From Schistosoma haematobium (Eukaryota; Platyhelminthes; Trematoda; Strigeidida; Schistosomatidae): DNA of 64,000 nucleotides. The stretch lies in assembly GCF_000699445.3 (NCBI RefSeq), contig NC_067195.1, positions 83,276,569-83,340,568 of the forward strand, written 5' to 3'. The notes under the pieces are model-generated. The model ran no database searches. It saw only the letters and a list, made by a program, of their open reading frames with translations, and was not told the DNA's origin. Of the stretch, positions 43,701-56,229 are shown one piece after another. The position numbers and the translations under genes are program-made. How positions within the stretch are numbered: the stretch's first letter is position 1; every line of letters starts with the position of its first letter.

Positions 43701-46700
43701 GAACAATTACTCGACAACGCACAAGTCGTGCCTAACATCACCACCATCATCATGCCCAACATCACCACCATCATCAACACTGAGACTACACTCACCACTG
43801 CACAATCCACACAACCAACATCTGCATCACCAACATCACAACCAGTTACCGATGTTGCGCAACTCACAACAGAACAATTACTCGACAACGCACAAACTCG
43901 ACAACGCACAAGTCATGCCCAACATCACCACCATCATCAACACTGAGACTACACTCACCACTGCACAATCCACACAACCAACATCTGCATCACCAACATC
44001 ACAACCAGTTACCGATGTTGCGCAACTCACAACAGAACAATTACTCTGCATCACCAACATCACAACCAGTTACCGATGTTGCGACAACGCACAAGTCGTG
44101 CCTAACATCACCACCATCATCAACACTGAGACTACACTCACCACTGCACAATCCACACAACCAACATCTGCATCACCAACATCACAACCAGTTACCGATG
44201 TTGCGCAACTCACAACAGAACAATTACTCGACAACGCACAAGTCATGCCCAACATCACCACCATCATCAACACTGAGACTACACTCACCACTGCACAATC
44301 CACACAACCAACATCTGCATCACCAACATCACAACCAGTTACCGATGTTGCGCAACTCACAACAGAACAATTACTCGACAACGCACAAGTCGTGCCCAAC
44401 ATCACCACCATCATCAACATTGAGACTACACTCACCACTGCACAATCCACACAACCAACATCTGCATCACCAACATCACAACCAGTTACCGATGTTGCGC
44501 AACTCACAACAGAACAATTACTCGACAACGCACAAATCATGCCCAACATCACCACCATCATCAACACTGAGACTACACTCACCACTGCACAATCCACACA
44601 ACCAACATCTGCATCACCAACATCACAACCAGTTACCGATGTTGCGCAACTCACAACAGAACAATTACTCGACAACGCACAAGTCATGCCCAACATCACC
44701 ACCATCATCAACACTGAGACTACACTCACCACTGCACAATCCACACAACCAACATCTGCATCACCAACATCACAACCAGTTACCGATGTTGCGCAACTCA
44801 CAACAGAACAATTACTCGACAACGCACAAATCATGCCCAACATCACCACCATCATCAACACTGAGACTACACTCACCACTGCACAATCCACACAACCAAC
44901 ATCTGCATCACCAACATCACAACCAGTTACCGATGTTGCGCAACTCACAACAGAACAATTACTCGACAACGCACAAGTCGTGCCCAACATCACCACCATC
45001 ATCAACACTGAGACTACACTCACCACTGCACAATCCACACAACCAACATCTGCATCACCAACATCACAACCAGTTACCGATGTTGCGCAACTCACAACAG
45101 AACAATTACTCGACAACGCACAAGTCATGCCCAACATCACCACCATCATCAACACTGAGACTACACTCACCACTGCACAATCCACACAACCAACATCTGC
45201 ATCACCAACATCACAACCAGTTACCGATGTTGCGCAACTCACAACAGAACAATTACTCGACAACGCACAAGTCATGCCCAACATCACCACCATCATCAAC
45301 ACTGAGACTACACTCACCACTGCACAATCCACACAACCAACATCTGCATCACCAACATCACAACCAGTTACCGATGTTGCGCAACTCACAACAGAACAAT
45401 TAGTCGACAACGCACAAGTCGTGCCCAACATCACCACCATCATCAACATTGAGACTACACTCACCACTGCACAATCCACACAACCAACATCTGCATCACC
45501 AACATCACAACCAGTTACCGATGTTGCGCAACTCACAACAGAACAATTACTCGACAACGCACAAATCATGCCCAACATCACCACCATCATCAACACTGAG
45601 ACTACACTCACCACTGCACAATCCACACAACCAACATCTGCATCACCAACATCACAACCAGTTACCGATGTTGCGCAACTCACAACAGAACAATTACTCG
45701 ACAACGCACAAGTCGTGCCCAACATCACCACCATCATCAACACTGAGACTACACTCACCACTGCACAATCCACACAACCAACATCTGCATCACCAACATC
45801 ACAACCAGTTACCGATGTTGCGCAACTCACAACAGAACAATTACTCGACAACGCACAAATCATGCCCAACATCACCACCATCATCAACACTGAGACTACA
45901 CTCACCACTGCACAATCCACACAACCAACATCTGCATCACCAACATCACAACCAGTTACCGATGTTGCGCAACTCACAACAGAACAATTACTCGACAACG
46001 CACAAGTCATGCCCAACATCACCACCATCATCAACACTGAGACTACACTCACCACTGCACAATCCACACAACCAACATCTGCATCACCAACATCACAACC
46101 AGTTACCGATGTTGCGCAACTCACAACAGAACAATTACTCGACAACGCACAAGTCATGCCCAACATCACCACCATCATCAACACTGAGACTACACTCACC
46201 ACTGCACAATCCACACAACCAACATCTGCATCACCAACATCACAACCAGTTACCGATGTTGCGCAACTCACAACAGAACAATTACTCGACAATGCACAAG
46301 TCGTGCCTAACATCACCACCATCATCAACACTGAGACTACACTCACCACTGCACAATCCACACAACCAACATCTGCATCACCAACATCACAACCAGTTAC
46401 CGATGTTGCGCAACTCACAACAGAACAATTACTCGACAACGCACAAGTCATGCCCAACATCACCACCATCATCAACACTGAGACTACACTCACCACTGCA
46501 CAATCCACACAACCAACATCTGCATCACCAACATCACAACCAGTTACCGATGTTGCGCAACTCACAACAGAACAATTACTCGACAACGCACAAGTCGTGC
46601 CCAACATCACCACCATCATCAACATTGAGACTACACTCACCACTGCACAATCCACACAACCAACATCTGCATCACCAACATCACAACCAGTTACCGATGT

Positions 46701-49470
46701 TGCGCAACTCACAACAGAACAATTACTCGACAACGCACAAATCATGCCCAACATCACCACCATCATCAACACTGAGACTACACTCACCACTGCACAATCC
46801 ACACAACCAACATCTGCATCACCAACATCACAACCAGTTACCGATGTTGCGCAACTCACAACAGAACAATTACTCGACAACGCACAAATCATGCCCAACA
46901 TCACCACCATCATCAACACTGAGACTACACTCACCACTGCACAATCCACACAACCAACATCTGCATCACCAACATCACAACCAGTTACCGATGTTGCGCA
47001 ACTCACAACAGAACAATTACTCGACAACGCACAAGTCGTGCCCAACATCACCACCATCATCAACACTGAGACTACACTCACCACTGCACAATCCACACAA
47101 CCAACATCTGCATCACCAACATCACAACCAGTTACCGATGTTGCGCAACTCACAACAGAACAATTACTCGACAACGCACAAATCATGCCCAACATCACCA
47201 CCATCATCAACACTGAGACTACACTCACCACTGCACAATCCACACAACCAACATCTGCATCACCAACATCACAACCAGTTACCGATGTTGCGCAACTCAC
47301 AACAGAACAATTACTCGACAACGCACAAGTCATGCCCAACATCACCACCATCATCAACACTGAGACTACACTCACCACTGCACAATCCACACAACCAATA
47401 TCACAACCAGTTACCGATGTTGCGCAACTCACAACAGAACAATTACTCGACAACGCACAAATCATGCCCAACATCACCACCATCATCAACACTGAGACTA
47501 CACTCACCACTGCACAATCCACACAACCAACATCTGCATCACCAACATCACAACCAGTTACCGATGTTGCGCAACTCACAACAGAACAATTACTCGACAA
47601 CGCACAAATCATGCCCAACATCACCACCATCATCAACACTGAGACTACACTCACCACTGCACAATCCACACAACCAACATCTGCATCACCAACATCACAA
47701 CCAGTTACCGATGTTGCGCAACTCACAACAGAACAATTACTCGACAACGCACAAATCATGCCCAACATCACCACCATCATCAACACTGAGACTACACTCA
47801 CCACTGCACAATCCACACAACCAACATCTGCATCACCAACATCACAACCAGTTACCGATGTTGCGCAACTCACAACAGAACAATTACTCGACAACGCACA
47901 AATCATGCCCAACATCACCACCATCATCAACACTGAGACTACACTCACCACTGCACAATCCACACAACCAACATCTGCATCACCAACATCACAACCAGTT
48001 ACCGATGTTGCGCAACTCACAACAGAACAATTACTCGACAACGCACAAATCATGCCCAACATCACCACCATCATCAACACTGAGACTACACTCACCACTG
48101 CACAATCCACACAACCAACATCTGCATCACCAACATCACAACCAGTTACCGATGTTGCGCAACTCACAACAGAACAATTACTCGACAACGCACAAGTCAT
48201 GCCCAACATCACCACCATCATCAACACTGAGACTACACTCACCACTGCACAATCCACACAACCAACATCTGCATCACCAACATCACAACCAGTTACCGAT
48301 GTTGCGCAACTCACAACAGAACAATTAGTCGACAACGCACAAGTCGTGCCCAACATCACCACCATCATCAACACTGAGACTACACTCACCACTGCACAAT
48401 CCACACAACCAACATCTGCATCACCAACATCACAACCAGTTACCGATGTCGCGCAACTCACAACAGAACAATTACTCGACAACGCACAAGTCATGCCCAA
48501 CATCACCACCATCATCAACACTGAGACTACACTCACCACTGCACAATCCACACAACCAACATCTGCATCACCAACATCACAACCAGTTACCGATGTTGCG
48601 CAACTCACAACAGAACAATTACTCGACAACGCACAAGTCGTGCCCAACATCACCACCATCATCAACACTGAGACTACACTCACCACTGCACAATCCACAC
48701 AACCAACATCTGCATCACCAACATCACAACCAGTTACCGATGTTGCGCAACTCACAACAGAACAATTACTCGACAACGCACAAATCATGCCCAACATCAC
48801 CACCATCATCAACACTGAGACTACACTCACCACTGCACAATCCACACAACCAACATCTGCATCACCAACATCACAACCAGTTACCGATGTTGCGCAACTC
48901 ACAACAGAACAATTACTCGACAACGCACAAATCATGCCCAACATCACCACCATCATCAACACTAAGACTATACTCACCAATTCACAATCCACACTACTGT
49001 CATCTGTTTCTCCTACGTCTGAGCGGGTAATTTCTATGGGTGTTATGACACGTGATTTTAACCCGCCCATTTTTCCTTTCAAGGCAATTGATTCACGAAA
49101 TTTTTCGCATTCGTCTTCTAATGTTCATGGTTCTCAACCTTTTGTTCCGTCGTCTACTAATTCTTTATCTGAATCTGATCGCTATTCTGAGGATGAGTTT
49201 TATGATATTTTGTATGATAGTCTTTGTCTGTTTCCTTCTCTTTCGAATTTTTCTAATGATGTTTGGAAATCTCATTGTGCTGACAGTGATATTGATTTTT
49301 TCATTTCACGTTGTAGTTTCTCGGAGATTTATCAAGCTCCATTTTATATTAACAAAGTATTCTTTTTGAAACTTCTGAAATGTTGCCGAACACTCATCAG
49401 AAATTATGATGATTTATTCAATGTTTATTCTGAGACAAATCATCTATGTTACAAATACTTTCACTGTTAA
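37715..49470 (+). CDS. Giant secreted mucin-like tandem-repeat protein, gene 1 (two frameshifts as sequenced)
   Basis: The start is the ATG that opens a classic signal peptide (MILMKMILLTFCFYLTLKL..., predicted cut near HISG/QLN). Residues ~25-383 are a Gln/Lys/Asn/Thr-rich stem with several N-glycosylation sequons. From 38,864 about 68 copies of a 49-residue unit follow (DNAQ(I/V)(M/V)PNITT...TTAQSTQPTSASPTSQPVTD...EQLL), each with one NIT sequon and many Thr/Ser for O-glycans. The unique C-terminus (last ~160 residues, 48,991-49,470) has about seven Cys and ends in HC. The frame from the ATG runs only to 43,318 because of a 2-bp loss near 43,173; a 16-bp partial duplication near 43,880-43,900 shifts it again, after which the repeat frame runs unbroken to the stop at 49,470. 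Without these two events the product would be about 3,900 residues. Either assembly error in the array or a real null allele is possible. It resembles secreted or surface mucins; no family name is claimed. Confidence 0.8.
38378..38863 (+). repeat. Degenerate ancestral repeat copies before the array
   Basis: The encoded segment ETILTTTQSTKQNSESPKTH, then PVTDVIQPTTERYLENAQ, follows the 49-residue unit position by position with many substitutions. Two weaker copies follow, the last ending TTSKPNTDVAKHKTQQLPDN. They mark the old edge of the array. Confidence 0.75.
38864..48990 (+). repeat. 147-bp minisatellite array, about 68 copies, coding
   Basis: The unit is 147 bp (49 codons), for instance starting at 38,864, 39,011 and 39,158. 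Copies are nearly identical; the main variants are ATCATG, GTCATG or GTCGTG (IM, VM or VV). Rare private variants are shared by distant copies (cctaac, aacattgag, ttagtcgac, gatgtcgcg). Size anomalies are confined to 43,17x-44,09x and one 15-bp deletion near 47,397. The plus strand is G-poor (about 13 G per unit). Confidence 0.97.
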
Positions 49471-50850
49471 TCTTTGATTCTACTTATTCATGATTGTAAT
49501 TTAGTAGTATGTAATATGATATTTGACATAAATCTGCTACACAATGGAAATGTGTTATTCCACTATATTTCCAATGATTATTGAGTAGTTATTACTTAAT
49601 CTAAAATGATATAAGCCGAATAATATTTTTCTTTTACGTTCTGATTCAATTTTCAATTCTACCCATTTTCTTATGATGAGTGAATACACTCCGTTCATAT
49701 TTATTCAAAATAATTCGATTATTGTTTCGTTAATGATCATGGTGTAATAAAGTAAACTACATTCCTAGTTTATAATCCCTAATCCTTTAAATTGATTTTT
49801 GAACTCACATTACACAATGTATTCAGAAAAATGGATTGTGAAGTGTTCTGAAGTGTTTCATGTTTTTCATCACATAGTTGATCAACTGATAATACAGCAT
49901 TGATTATTTTACAGGTTTCATTTGTTATTCAAAACCCATTCATTTCAAACATTTAGTATGTATTTATGGAATGGAGTGAAGAGTGTCAACCGATGGAACA
50001 AATGTGTCCTATCCTATTTACGAACATTCAACTGATGTTAGTCGGTGACACCAATCTTCTATCAATCAAACCATCCTCTACAAACTCTTTCACACCAAAT
50101 CTCTTAGTTTAATAAACATTTTCTATTGTTGATCTGAAGAACTATAGTGAATAGTGAGTAATTATGTAAGTTAATTATGTAAGAAATAATGATTTTAGCA
50201 ACGTAGTAATGTCGTTACGTTGATAACATCTTGAAATTCACTGGTTTCACTTAAATCAACGAATTCGAAATTAAGATATTTGACTTCTTATAACTGAAAG
50301 TCAGAAGACAATATGTAGGTTAAATAAGAATTGGAACTGTTGGTCTCTGAAGAACTGGATTTATTTTCACTTCAACTGTGAATATTCTGCTTATTATTTG
50401 GATAACATTAATTAACGATGATAATAAGACTAACAGTAATAGATGAACACTGTACCAATTGTTGAACCTATAGAAAGTGTGTAGATGCGTTGAGATTTAA
50501 GTTTCAATACTCTTTCTATTCATCTCGATGTGTTCTAGGTACTAGGAAGTGGTTAAACATTCATGAGTAACAGCAGGAAAGAAGCAAAAATGTTGCTGTC
50601 TTTCCGTTATGCTATTGTACTGCCAAGTTATTTCTCAAGTATATAATCTGTTAGTGAGGCATAATGTATTTTAGAACTCAGCAGAACTGACCATACCAAA
50701 CTAGATGGACGAGAAATAAATGTGGTAGCAGTGATAGTTAGAAAGTTTGAGAATATGCGTTCGAAAAGACGAAATCCGAACATTTATGTACTATTTTTGT
50801 AGAAAGCCTAATCTCATGCTTCATAGTTTTTATATTCTTTTTATTGGTTA
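49471..50850. other. No gene seen (3' flank of gene 1)
   Basis: A+T-rich sequence. The 3' UTR of gene 1 must lie here, but no polyadenylation site can be chosen with confidence. Confidence 0.4.
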
Positions 50851-50854
50851 CAGT

Positions 50855-51163
50855 CTTCCACGTTCACAGACACTTTTTGGCTTGATCTTGTATAAATGTT
50901 ATTTCCTAGTTTAAGTTGTGATACGGTCTGTTTGGCTGGTACATAAACCAAGTATGTTTGAAATAAATAATTCGCATAGTGTAAGCTGTTATTGGCGTTA
51001 TGGATTCAAGTGGACGGTCCGGGTGAACAAGGGACCAATAAGGATGCTAGGCTGCTCATACCACTCGAACGTCATTGGTTTAGCACAGTACTAAGTTTGA
51101 ATAAGTCGTATTCGATTGACGAATAAATCCCGCGATAATACAGACGGGCTTAAAGTCACAACA
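50855..51163 (+). mobile_element. 5'-truncated LTR, diverged
   Basis: It is collinear with the 3' two-thirds of the LTR at 35,355-35,835 ('cttgtataaatgtta', 'cggtctgtttggctggta', 'agtatgtttgaaata', ending 'gtcacaaca') but more diverged. Confidence 0.55.
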
Positions 51164-51164
51164 T

Positions 51165-52735
51165 TACCAATTTTAGTACGTTAATTATGGTGTTCAATTA
51201 AATAACTTCTTAGGGAGCTGTCATCTCTATCGTTACCTTATAAATAATTTTGTCCTATATAATAACAATAAACCATTAGATTTCAATAATGACTAACACA
51301 TACACCTAAAAATGATCAACAATCCAGTTGAAATTCGTGATAAATAGATCAAAAAGATCTTGACCACATAAATTGGATTGTTCTATTTTAGTTGATCACT
51401 TAAGACTCTATTAAAAGCGTAACAATTTCTTGGCTGTTGGGTTTAATATCTTCTTAAGGAATACAAAAACAAAGTCGAAACTGAGATCATTTCAAATGGG
51501 CACATAATAGTATCTCATTTTTTATGAATAACAAATCTAATCTACACTTATGTTTTTCTTTGACTCATGTAGATACAGCAATACAAATAATTCCTGATTA
51601 AATACTTTTTTGATTGATGGATTATCTACAGTGTTATAAATCGTACACATGATACATTCTAATTTCATTACAAATAATCATTATCATTTCTTCAGTGTTA
51701 TACACTGACTGTATATCTTCGTTAAATAATCTTTGTCAAAAAAACAAATACAAAGATATTATAGTGGTAGACATTTAATTCAACAATAAAGTCAATCTCA
51801 CTAATCTACTAGTACTCGCTACTATGTGCATATCGTCCATAGTCTTATTGCTCACACTTGGAAATGGGAACCGCTGAAATTCCCAATGACACAAAGTAAG
51901 AACGCAAAAGACTGATGTAATCAAAACGTTTTGGTTTCCCGAAACATGTTCACAGAAAAATCCCTGAAACACATCGTCTTTAGGTAGAAATACAATTATT
52001 TATATGTTGATTCGTGCACATAATAGTATAACATGGAAGGGAAAGTGGATGTAGTTACAGTAAAAACGTACACATTGAACATAGTTCATCCAAATTGATA
52101 GAAGGAGCAAAAATGTCACTCTGAACGAAGATTTACACTTGTCGTATTGAATGGTGTTTAAACCAGATTAATACAACAAATATTGACCTAAAAACGTCAC
52201 AATCAATGAAGTTCACATGTCAGTCTGGTCGTTCATAATCAATTGATACAATAATATTGATCTGAATAACAAAATATTATCCTGTTATACCATATAGTCT
52301 ACAAATCATCCAACAGCGCATTTAATAATTAATTCCGAGACACTCACAAACCCATCATCCTACAAATATGCAACTACTCTTGAAATTACTAGTCAACTAA
52401 AACCAGGGTGGTAGATCATAGATTCTCATGAGTCAAAAACACCCACTATTAGATTTACAGGTGTCTAATCGATCAAAATCAGTAGGATAATCAAAGTCGA
52501 ACCTTGATTCTTCGATGTTTGATACATTTCAACAATCAGATTAGTTCCATGTACCATGAAATAGTCAAGAACAATCGCCACAAGCGTCACAGACTGATAT
52601 AGTAAGATTCATCACAGCAGTCTGGTCAGCCAAAAATGAGAATTCATTTGATTAAAAATACTTCTAGAAAATTTCATTGTATTAAATTTCAAAAACCTGG
52701 TTGGTTTTAACAATTGAAATCAACACCCACTAACA
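51165..52735. other. No gene seen
   Basis: A+T-rich; a 65-codon minus frame (51,775-51,972) has no recognisable feature. Confidence 0.4.
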
Positions 52736-52741
52736 CTTAGA

Positions 52742-52866
52742 TTGTAGTGTCGGTTACTATGTTAAGCCCATACAACTTATTCTAGCTTCTGAACAGGCCA
52801 ATTTATCCATTCTTCTTGAGTCACGTTTTGACCTTGTTCATTATTCATTTATCAACCTTGACTGTT
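52742..52866 (+). repeat. Dispersed repeat shared with 19,068-19,200
   Basis: 'tgtagtgtcgg', 'tctagcttctg', 'ttgagtcacgttttgacc' and 'ccttgactgtt' follow the same order as at 19 kb. Confidence 0.5.
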
Positions 52867-52955
52867 TTTATGATACTTTCAGTGTGAAACTCAACTCGTC
52901 CAGCTTGTAAATTTGCTTTATTTTCTAGTCCATTGACATGAAGTTCTTGAGGTAA

Positions 52956-54664
52956 TTAAGTGTGTCTTCTCTTGAGAACAATCTGGGTCGTAGAAATCCA
53001 TGAATAAGGTTCCATTTGTGATTTTGCTCTCTCTAAATTATAAACCGTGAATGCTCTGGACGAATGACTATGCAGGATGCCTTTTTGAGGGCTTAATTGT
53101 ACCAGGTTTTCATGAAAATCATGTAGTTCAACTTCAGGACTTGAAGTTGTCTTAGGATCAATTAAAGACGCTGTACAAGATCCAGATAAATAAATATCCG
53201 TTGTCAGATGAACAATGGATTTATTTGAAGGTGACACAACTGAATCATTTGATCGTAATACACTTTGGCTCATTTGCATTGTACTGCCATCAGCAAACTG
53301 ACCAACTGATTCCCATGTGATTCCGTTCAATGTATCCATAATTGTATGACCACTAGACGCACCAGATACCTCTTTTGCTGCATACCCAGTGCCAGGAAGA
53401 AAAATTTCAGTTAAAGCTTGTGAACATTGACTACGTTCTATTGGTACATCACTTAAATGGAATTCGTAATTAGTAGAAATATTTGAAGCAGAAGTGGACA
53501 GATTAGCATTAAGATGAATGGTTCCAATGTTCTGATTATTCAGTTGGCCTCGAATAGTTCCAGTTGACAGTCCTTTGTTAACACTACGTAGAATATCTTG
53601 ACATTTATCTATCAAGTGTACAGTCTTGAATTTCTTCAGCTGAACCTAGACACCCATGGGTTGACTGATTTTCAGGAGATAAAAGTGTATATGTTCGTTC
53701 ACGACGTTTTATTAATCTTTCTTCCGTTATTTAGCCAACTAACGAGTAGTCAGGTTCATATTCCGACCAAGAAGACCATTCTGATCAAGCAGAAATTAGT
53801 CCAAGTTCATTGTTTGGACAAAATCCTGAGCTACCACGTTTTTGAGTTTCACACGATCTTATTTTTTTGCTGATCCTCGGCATAGACGTCCACCAAACTG
53901 AGGTGGCAGTTGAGTACATTCACGTTCCCTAGTCTGTAGTCCAACATAACAGGTACGCGAATAGGCTGACCATGATGACCAGTTCCACAAATCACCATGA
54001 ATTGGACACGCTTTTGACTGACACTCAGAAGTTTCTGTACTTCCTGTTGGTGTACAATCTTCACCTCCATATGCTGGAACCGGACTGTCTCATATACGAG
54101 TACGACTACACTGACCACTACCACATCTATGTGAACAGTGAGACCAAGGGCTCTATGTCCCCCATCCTCCACTTATTGGACAAGGGCCACGGTTACAAGA
54201 ACGCACCATTAGGTCTTGCCCTGGACATGATGTGCCACCATATGACGGTGTTGGATCATCACATGTTCGTTTACGATTTTGAGTTCCTCCTGTTCCGCAT
54301 GCTGATGAATAATCACACCAAGGAGACCATGGTGACCAAATACTGGAATACCTTCACACATCACATCTTCAACAGCTTCACCAACACATGACCTGCCACC
54401 ATTGTTTGGGAGTGGACTATCACAACGTCTTCGTCTCTGACATAAACCTACACCTGTACAAACAGGCTAAGGTGTCCAACCACCCCATTCGCCATCAGTA
54501 GGACAGAATTTTACCGAACATGGATGAATTTCAGTATTTTCTTCCGTACAATAAATACCTCCATATTTTGGAGCTGGATTAGTACATGTCCGAGTCCTTG
54601 ATTGGGTTCCATGTCCATAGTTTGACCACATTCTAACCATCGAGACCAATCCGCCCATCTACTA
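52956..54664 (-). pseudogene. Thrombospondin type 1 repeats plus nidogen G2-like domain (hemicentin-like), decayed
   Basis: Read on the minus strand: TSP1 repeat 1 (54,664-54,500: WADWSRWLECGQ, then YGHGTQSRTRTC, YGGIYC); repeat 2 (54,495-54,370: GEWGGWTP, stop, CQRRRRCDSPLPNNGGRSC); repeat 3 (54,365-54,190: WSPWSPW, NRKRTCDDPTPSYGG, SCNRGPCP); repeat 4 (54,180-54,010; two stops); repeat 5 (54,000-53,870: WNWSSWSAYSRTC); repeat 6 (53,790-53,620, weak: SEWSSWSEY). An intact 219-codon frame then follows (53,615-52,956) with IRGQLNN, NGITWESVGQFADGS and MQMSQSV, resembling the nidogen G2 beta-barrel. TSP1 repeats followed by G2F is the order in hemicentins. At least four stops and several frameshifts make this a pseudogene, unless sequencing is at fault. 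Confidence 0.7.
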
Positions 54665-54669
54665 TCTAA

Positions 54670-55080
54670 CTAAACTTATAAAATGGCAGGTGGTGAGAAA
54701 ACGTCAAGATTTGTCACAATTCTATAAAATGACATGAATATAAATACAAAGATAGAGGTGTTTAGAGGAGTTATGTCATGATGTTCCTAACACAGAAAAT
54801 GTTTCATAATCTTTAAGTAATCAGTTATCACATTGTTATGAATTACATGAGCAGGTCAACACGTTCGAATTATCGAATATCAAATTTTTAAATGTTATTT
54901 ATCACTGTGGATCAATGGAGATTAATGAATAAATATCACTAGTTCACTTTATTGAATAGTTTACAATATTTGTGATTCTTCATGGTACATATACCGAAAC
55001 TGATATACAATGCATAATTTAACATAACGGATTTCTATGCATAGATATCTAGGTAAAATGAGTTCAATGTAATGATTTAA
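54670..55080. other. No gene seen
   Basis: A+T-rich, no recognisable feature. Confidence 0.4.
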
Positions 55081-55509
55081 AAGCAAAGGACCAACCAGAA
55101 TCGCCTAAATATAGACACAGCTTTCGAGATAACACTCCTAAGCAGTAATTTAAACGAAACAGTGGCAGTCATACATGATCCACTCAGTGGTCCAGTAATG
55201 TCCATTTGAGAGACATACTCTGTAGTGCATTCAAACCCCATTATCTCCGAAACACAATGTACAAGCAGTGACTTGCCCAGCTCACAGAAAGACGTTGTCT
55301 TGTTATATACTGATGAAATTATTGCAGTAGCTGCGCATGGAGAAACGGAAAATCAATCGAGCAGCATAATGGAACTCATCATTCTGTGACAAAAGTTTCT
55401 GATGAATCTACTTATCGAGATTCTCGAGTTGTTTTACCAGATATGGGTTATCCCAATGACTCACATGTTTTTGATGAAATTTCTTGCAAAAATGTGAAAA
55501 ATATGTCGG

Positions 55510-56014
55510 TGTTATGTCCCGATAAGTATAAAGAATGGTAATTCTTGGGATCCATTTATGGACCAGTACTATGCTTATATTTTTATCGTATATTGTTAAA
55601 TAACTAAATTATTCATATTCATGTCCCTCTTATTATGAGCTTTATTTTGACCTATGAACTATTATTATACTATTCACCATTCTTGAATTATGCCCTGTCT
55701 ATTAATTACTACCTCCCACATTCACAGCCACCTTTGGCCAAATCTTGTATAAATGTTGTTTCGGCGAGACTATAATTTATGGACGAACCAATCAGATATA
55801 AGATAACGAGTCACGAATTTTGGCGCGAAATTCATCCATACATCTTGCTAAATAGAGTTTTGATATTATAGCTGATGTCAGTTCGTGATGAAAACCCTAG
55901 ACTGCTCGTACAGGTTTTACGCGTCATTGGTCCGATCGATAATTCACTGCTTTCTAATTGGCAGTATCGTTACGTTACACATTAGCAGTGCACATAGGCC
56001 GCAATTTATAACAG
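55510..56014 (+). mobile_element. Solo LTR with perfect 5-bp target duplication
   Basis: The 505-bp block TGTTATGTCCC...TTATAACA is flanked by gtcgg at 55,505-55,509 and 56,015-56,019. TG/CA ends and a 5-bp duplication fit Gypsy- or BEL-type LTR elements, and loss of the internal part by LTR-LTR recombination explains a solo LTR. It is homologous to 35,355-35,835. Confidence 0.88.
55763..55899 (+). mobile_element. Half of the 8-bp-TSD MITE embedded in the solo LTR
   Basis: It starts at the MITE terminus ggcgagactataatttatgg and runs to 'gatgaaaaccctag', replacing LTR sequence (compare 35,620-35,755). Only the left half is present, so a deletion accompanied or followed insertion. Confidence 0.75.
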
Positions 56015-56229
56015 TCGGATGAACCAAATGATGATCAAAAATCCAATTCAATTTTGATAGATACTGGTTTTCCTAGTGATCCGTTATCTACTAATGAGAT
56101 TCTCAATAAATTTGAAGAATCAGACGCTAATGACCTCAAATTAAATATCATTCATCCTCACCATCTAGTCACATTAATTGTAACCTGGGCATATAAGGAT
56201 CCAACATTATTTCTTGGGGGAGGTTGAAA

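Larger units (their letters stand above)
55081..56226 (+). pseudogene. Unrecognised coding-like frame split by a solo LTR
   Basis: Upstream of the LTR a frame from about 55,086 gives TAFEITLLSSNLNETVAVIH and later SSQKDVVLLYTDEIIAVAA with one TGA; after a frame change near 55,320-55,390 it continues SVTKVSDESTYRDSRVVLPD and YPNDSHVFDEISCKNVKNMS to the insertion. Directly after the LTR the same phase gives DEPNDDQKSNSILIDTGFPS and NEILNKFEESDANDLKLNII, stopping at about 56,224. The LTR plus one duplication is 510 bp, a multiple of three. It is Ser/Asp-rich with no domain I recognise. Confidence 0.45.

Noticed and set aside
38864..48990. CRISPR-like direct repeat array
   Set aside because: Repeats are contiguous 147-bp coding units without unique spacers, in a eukaryotic context.
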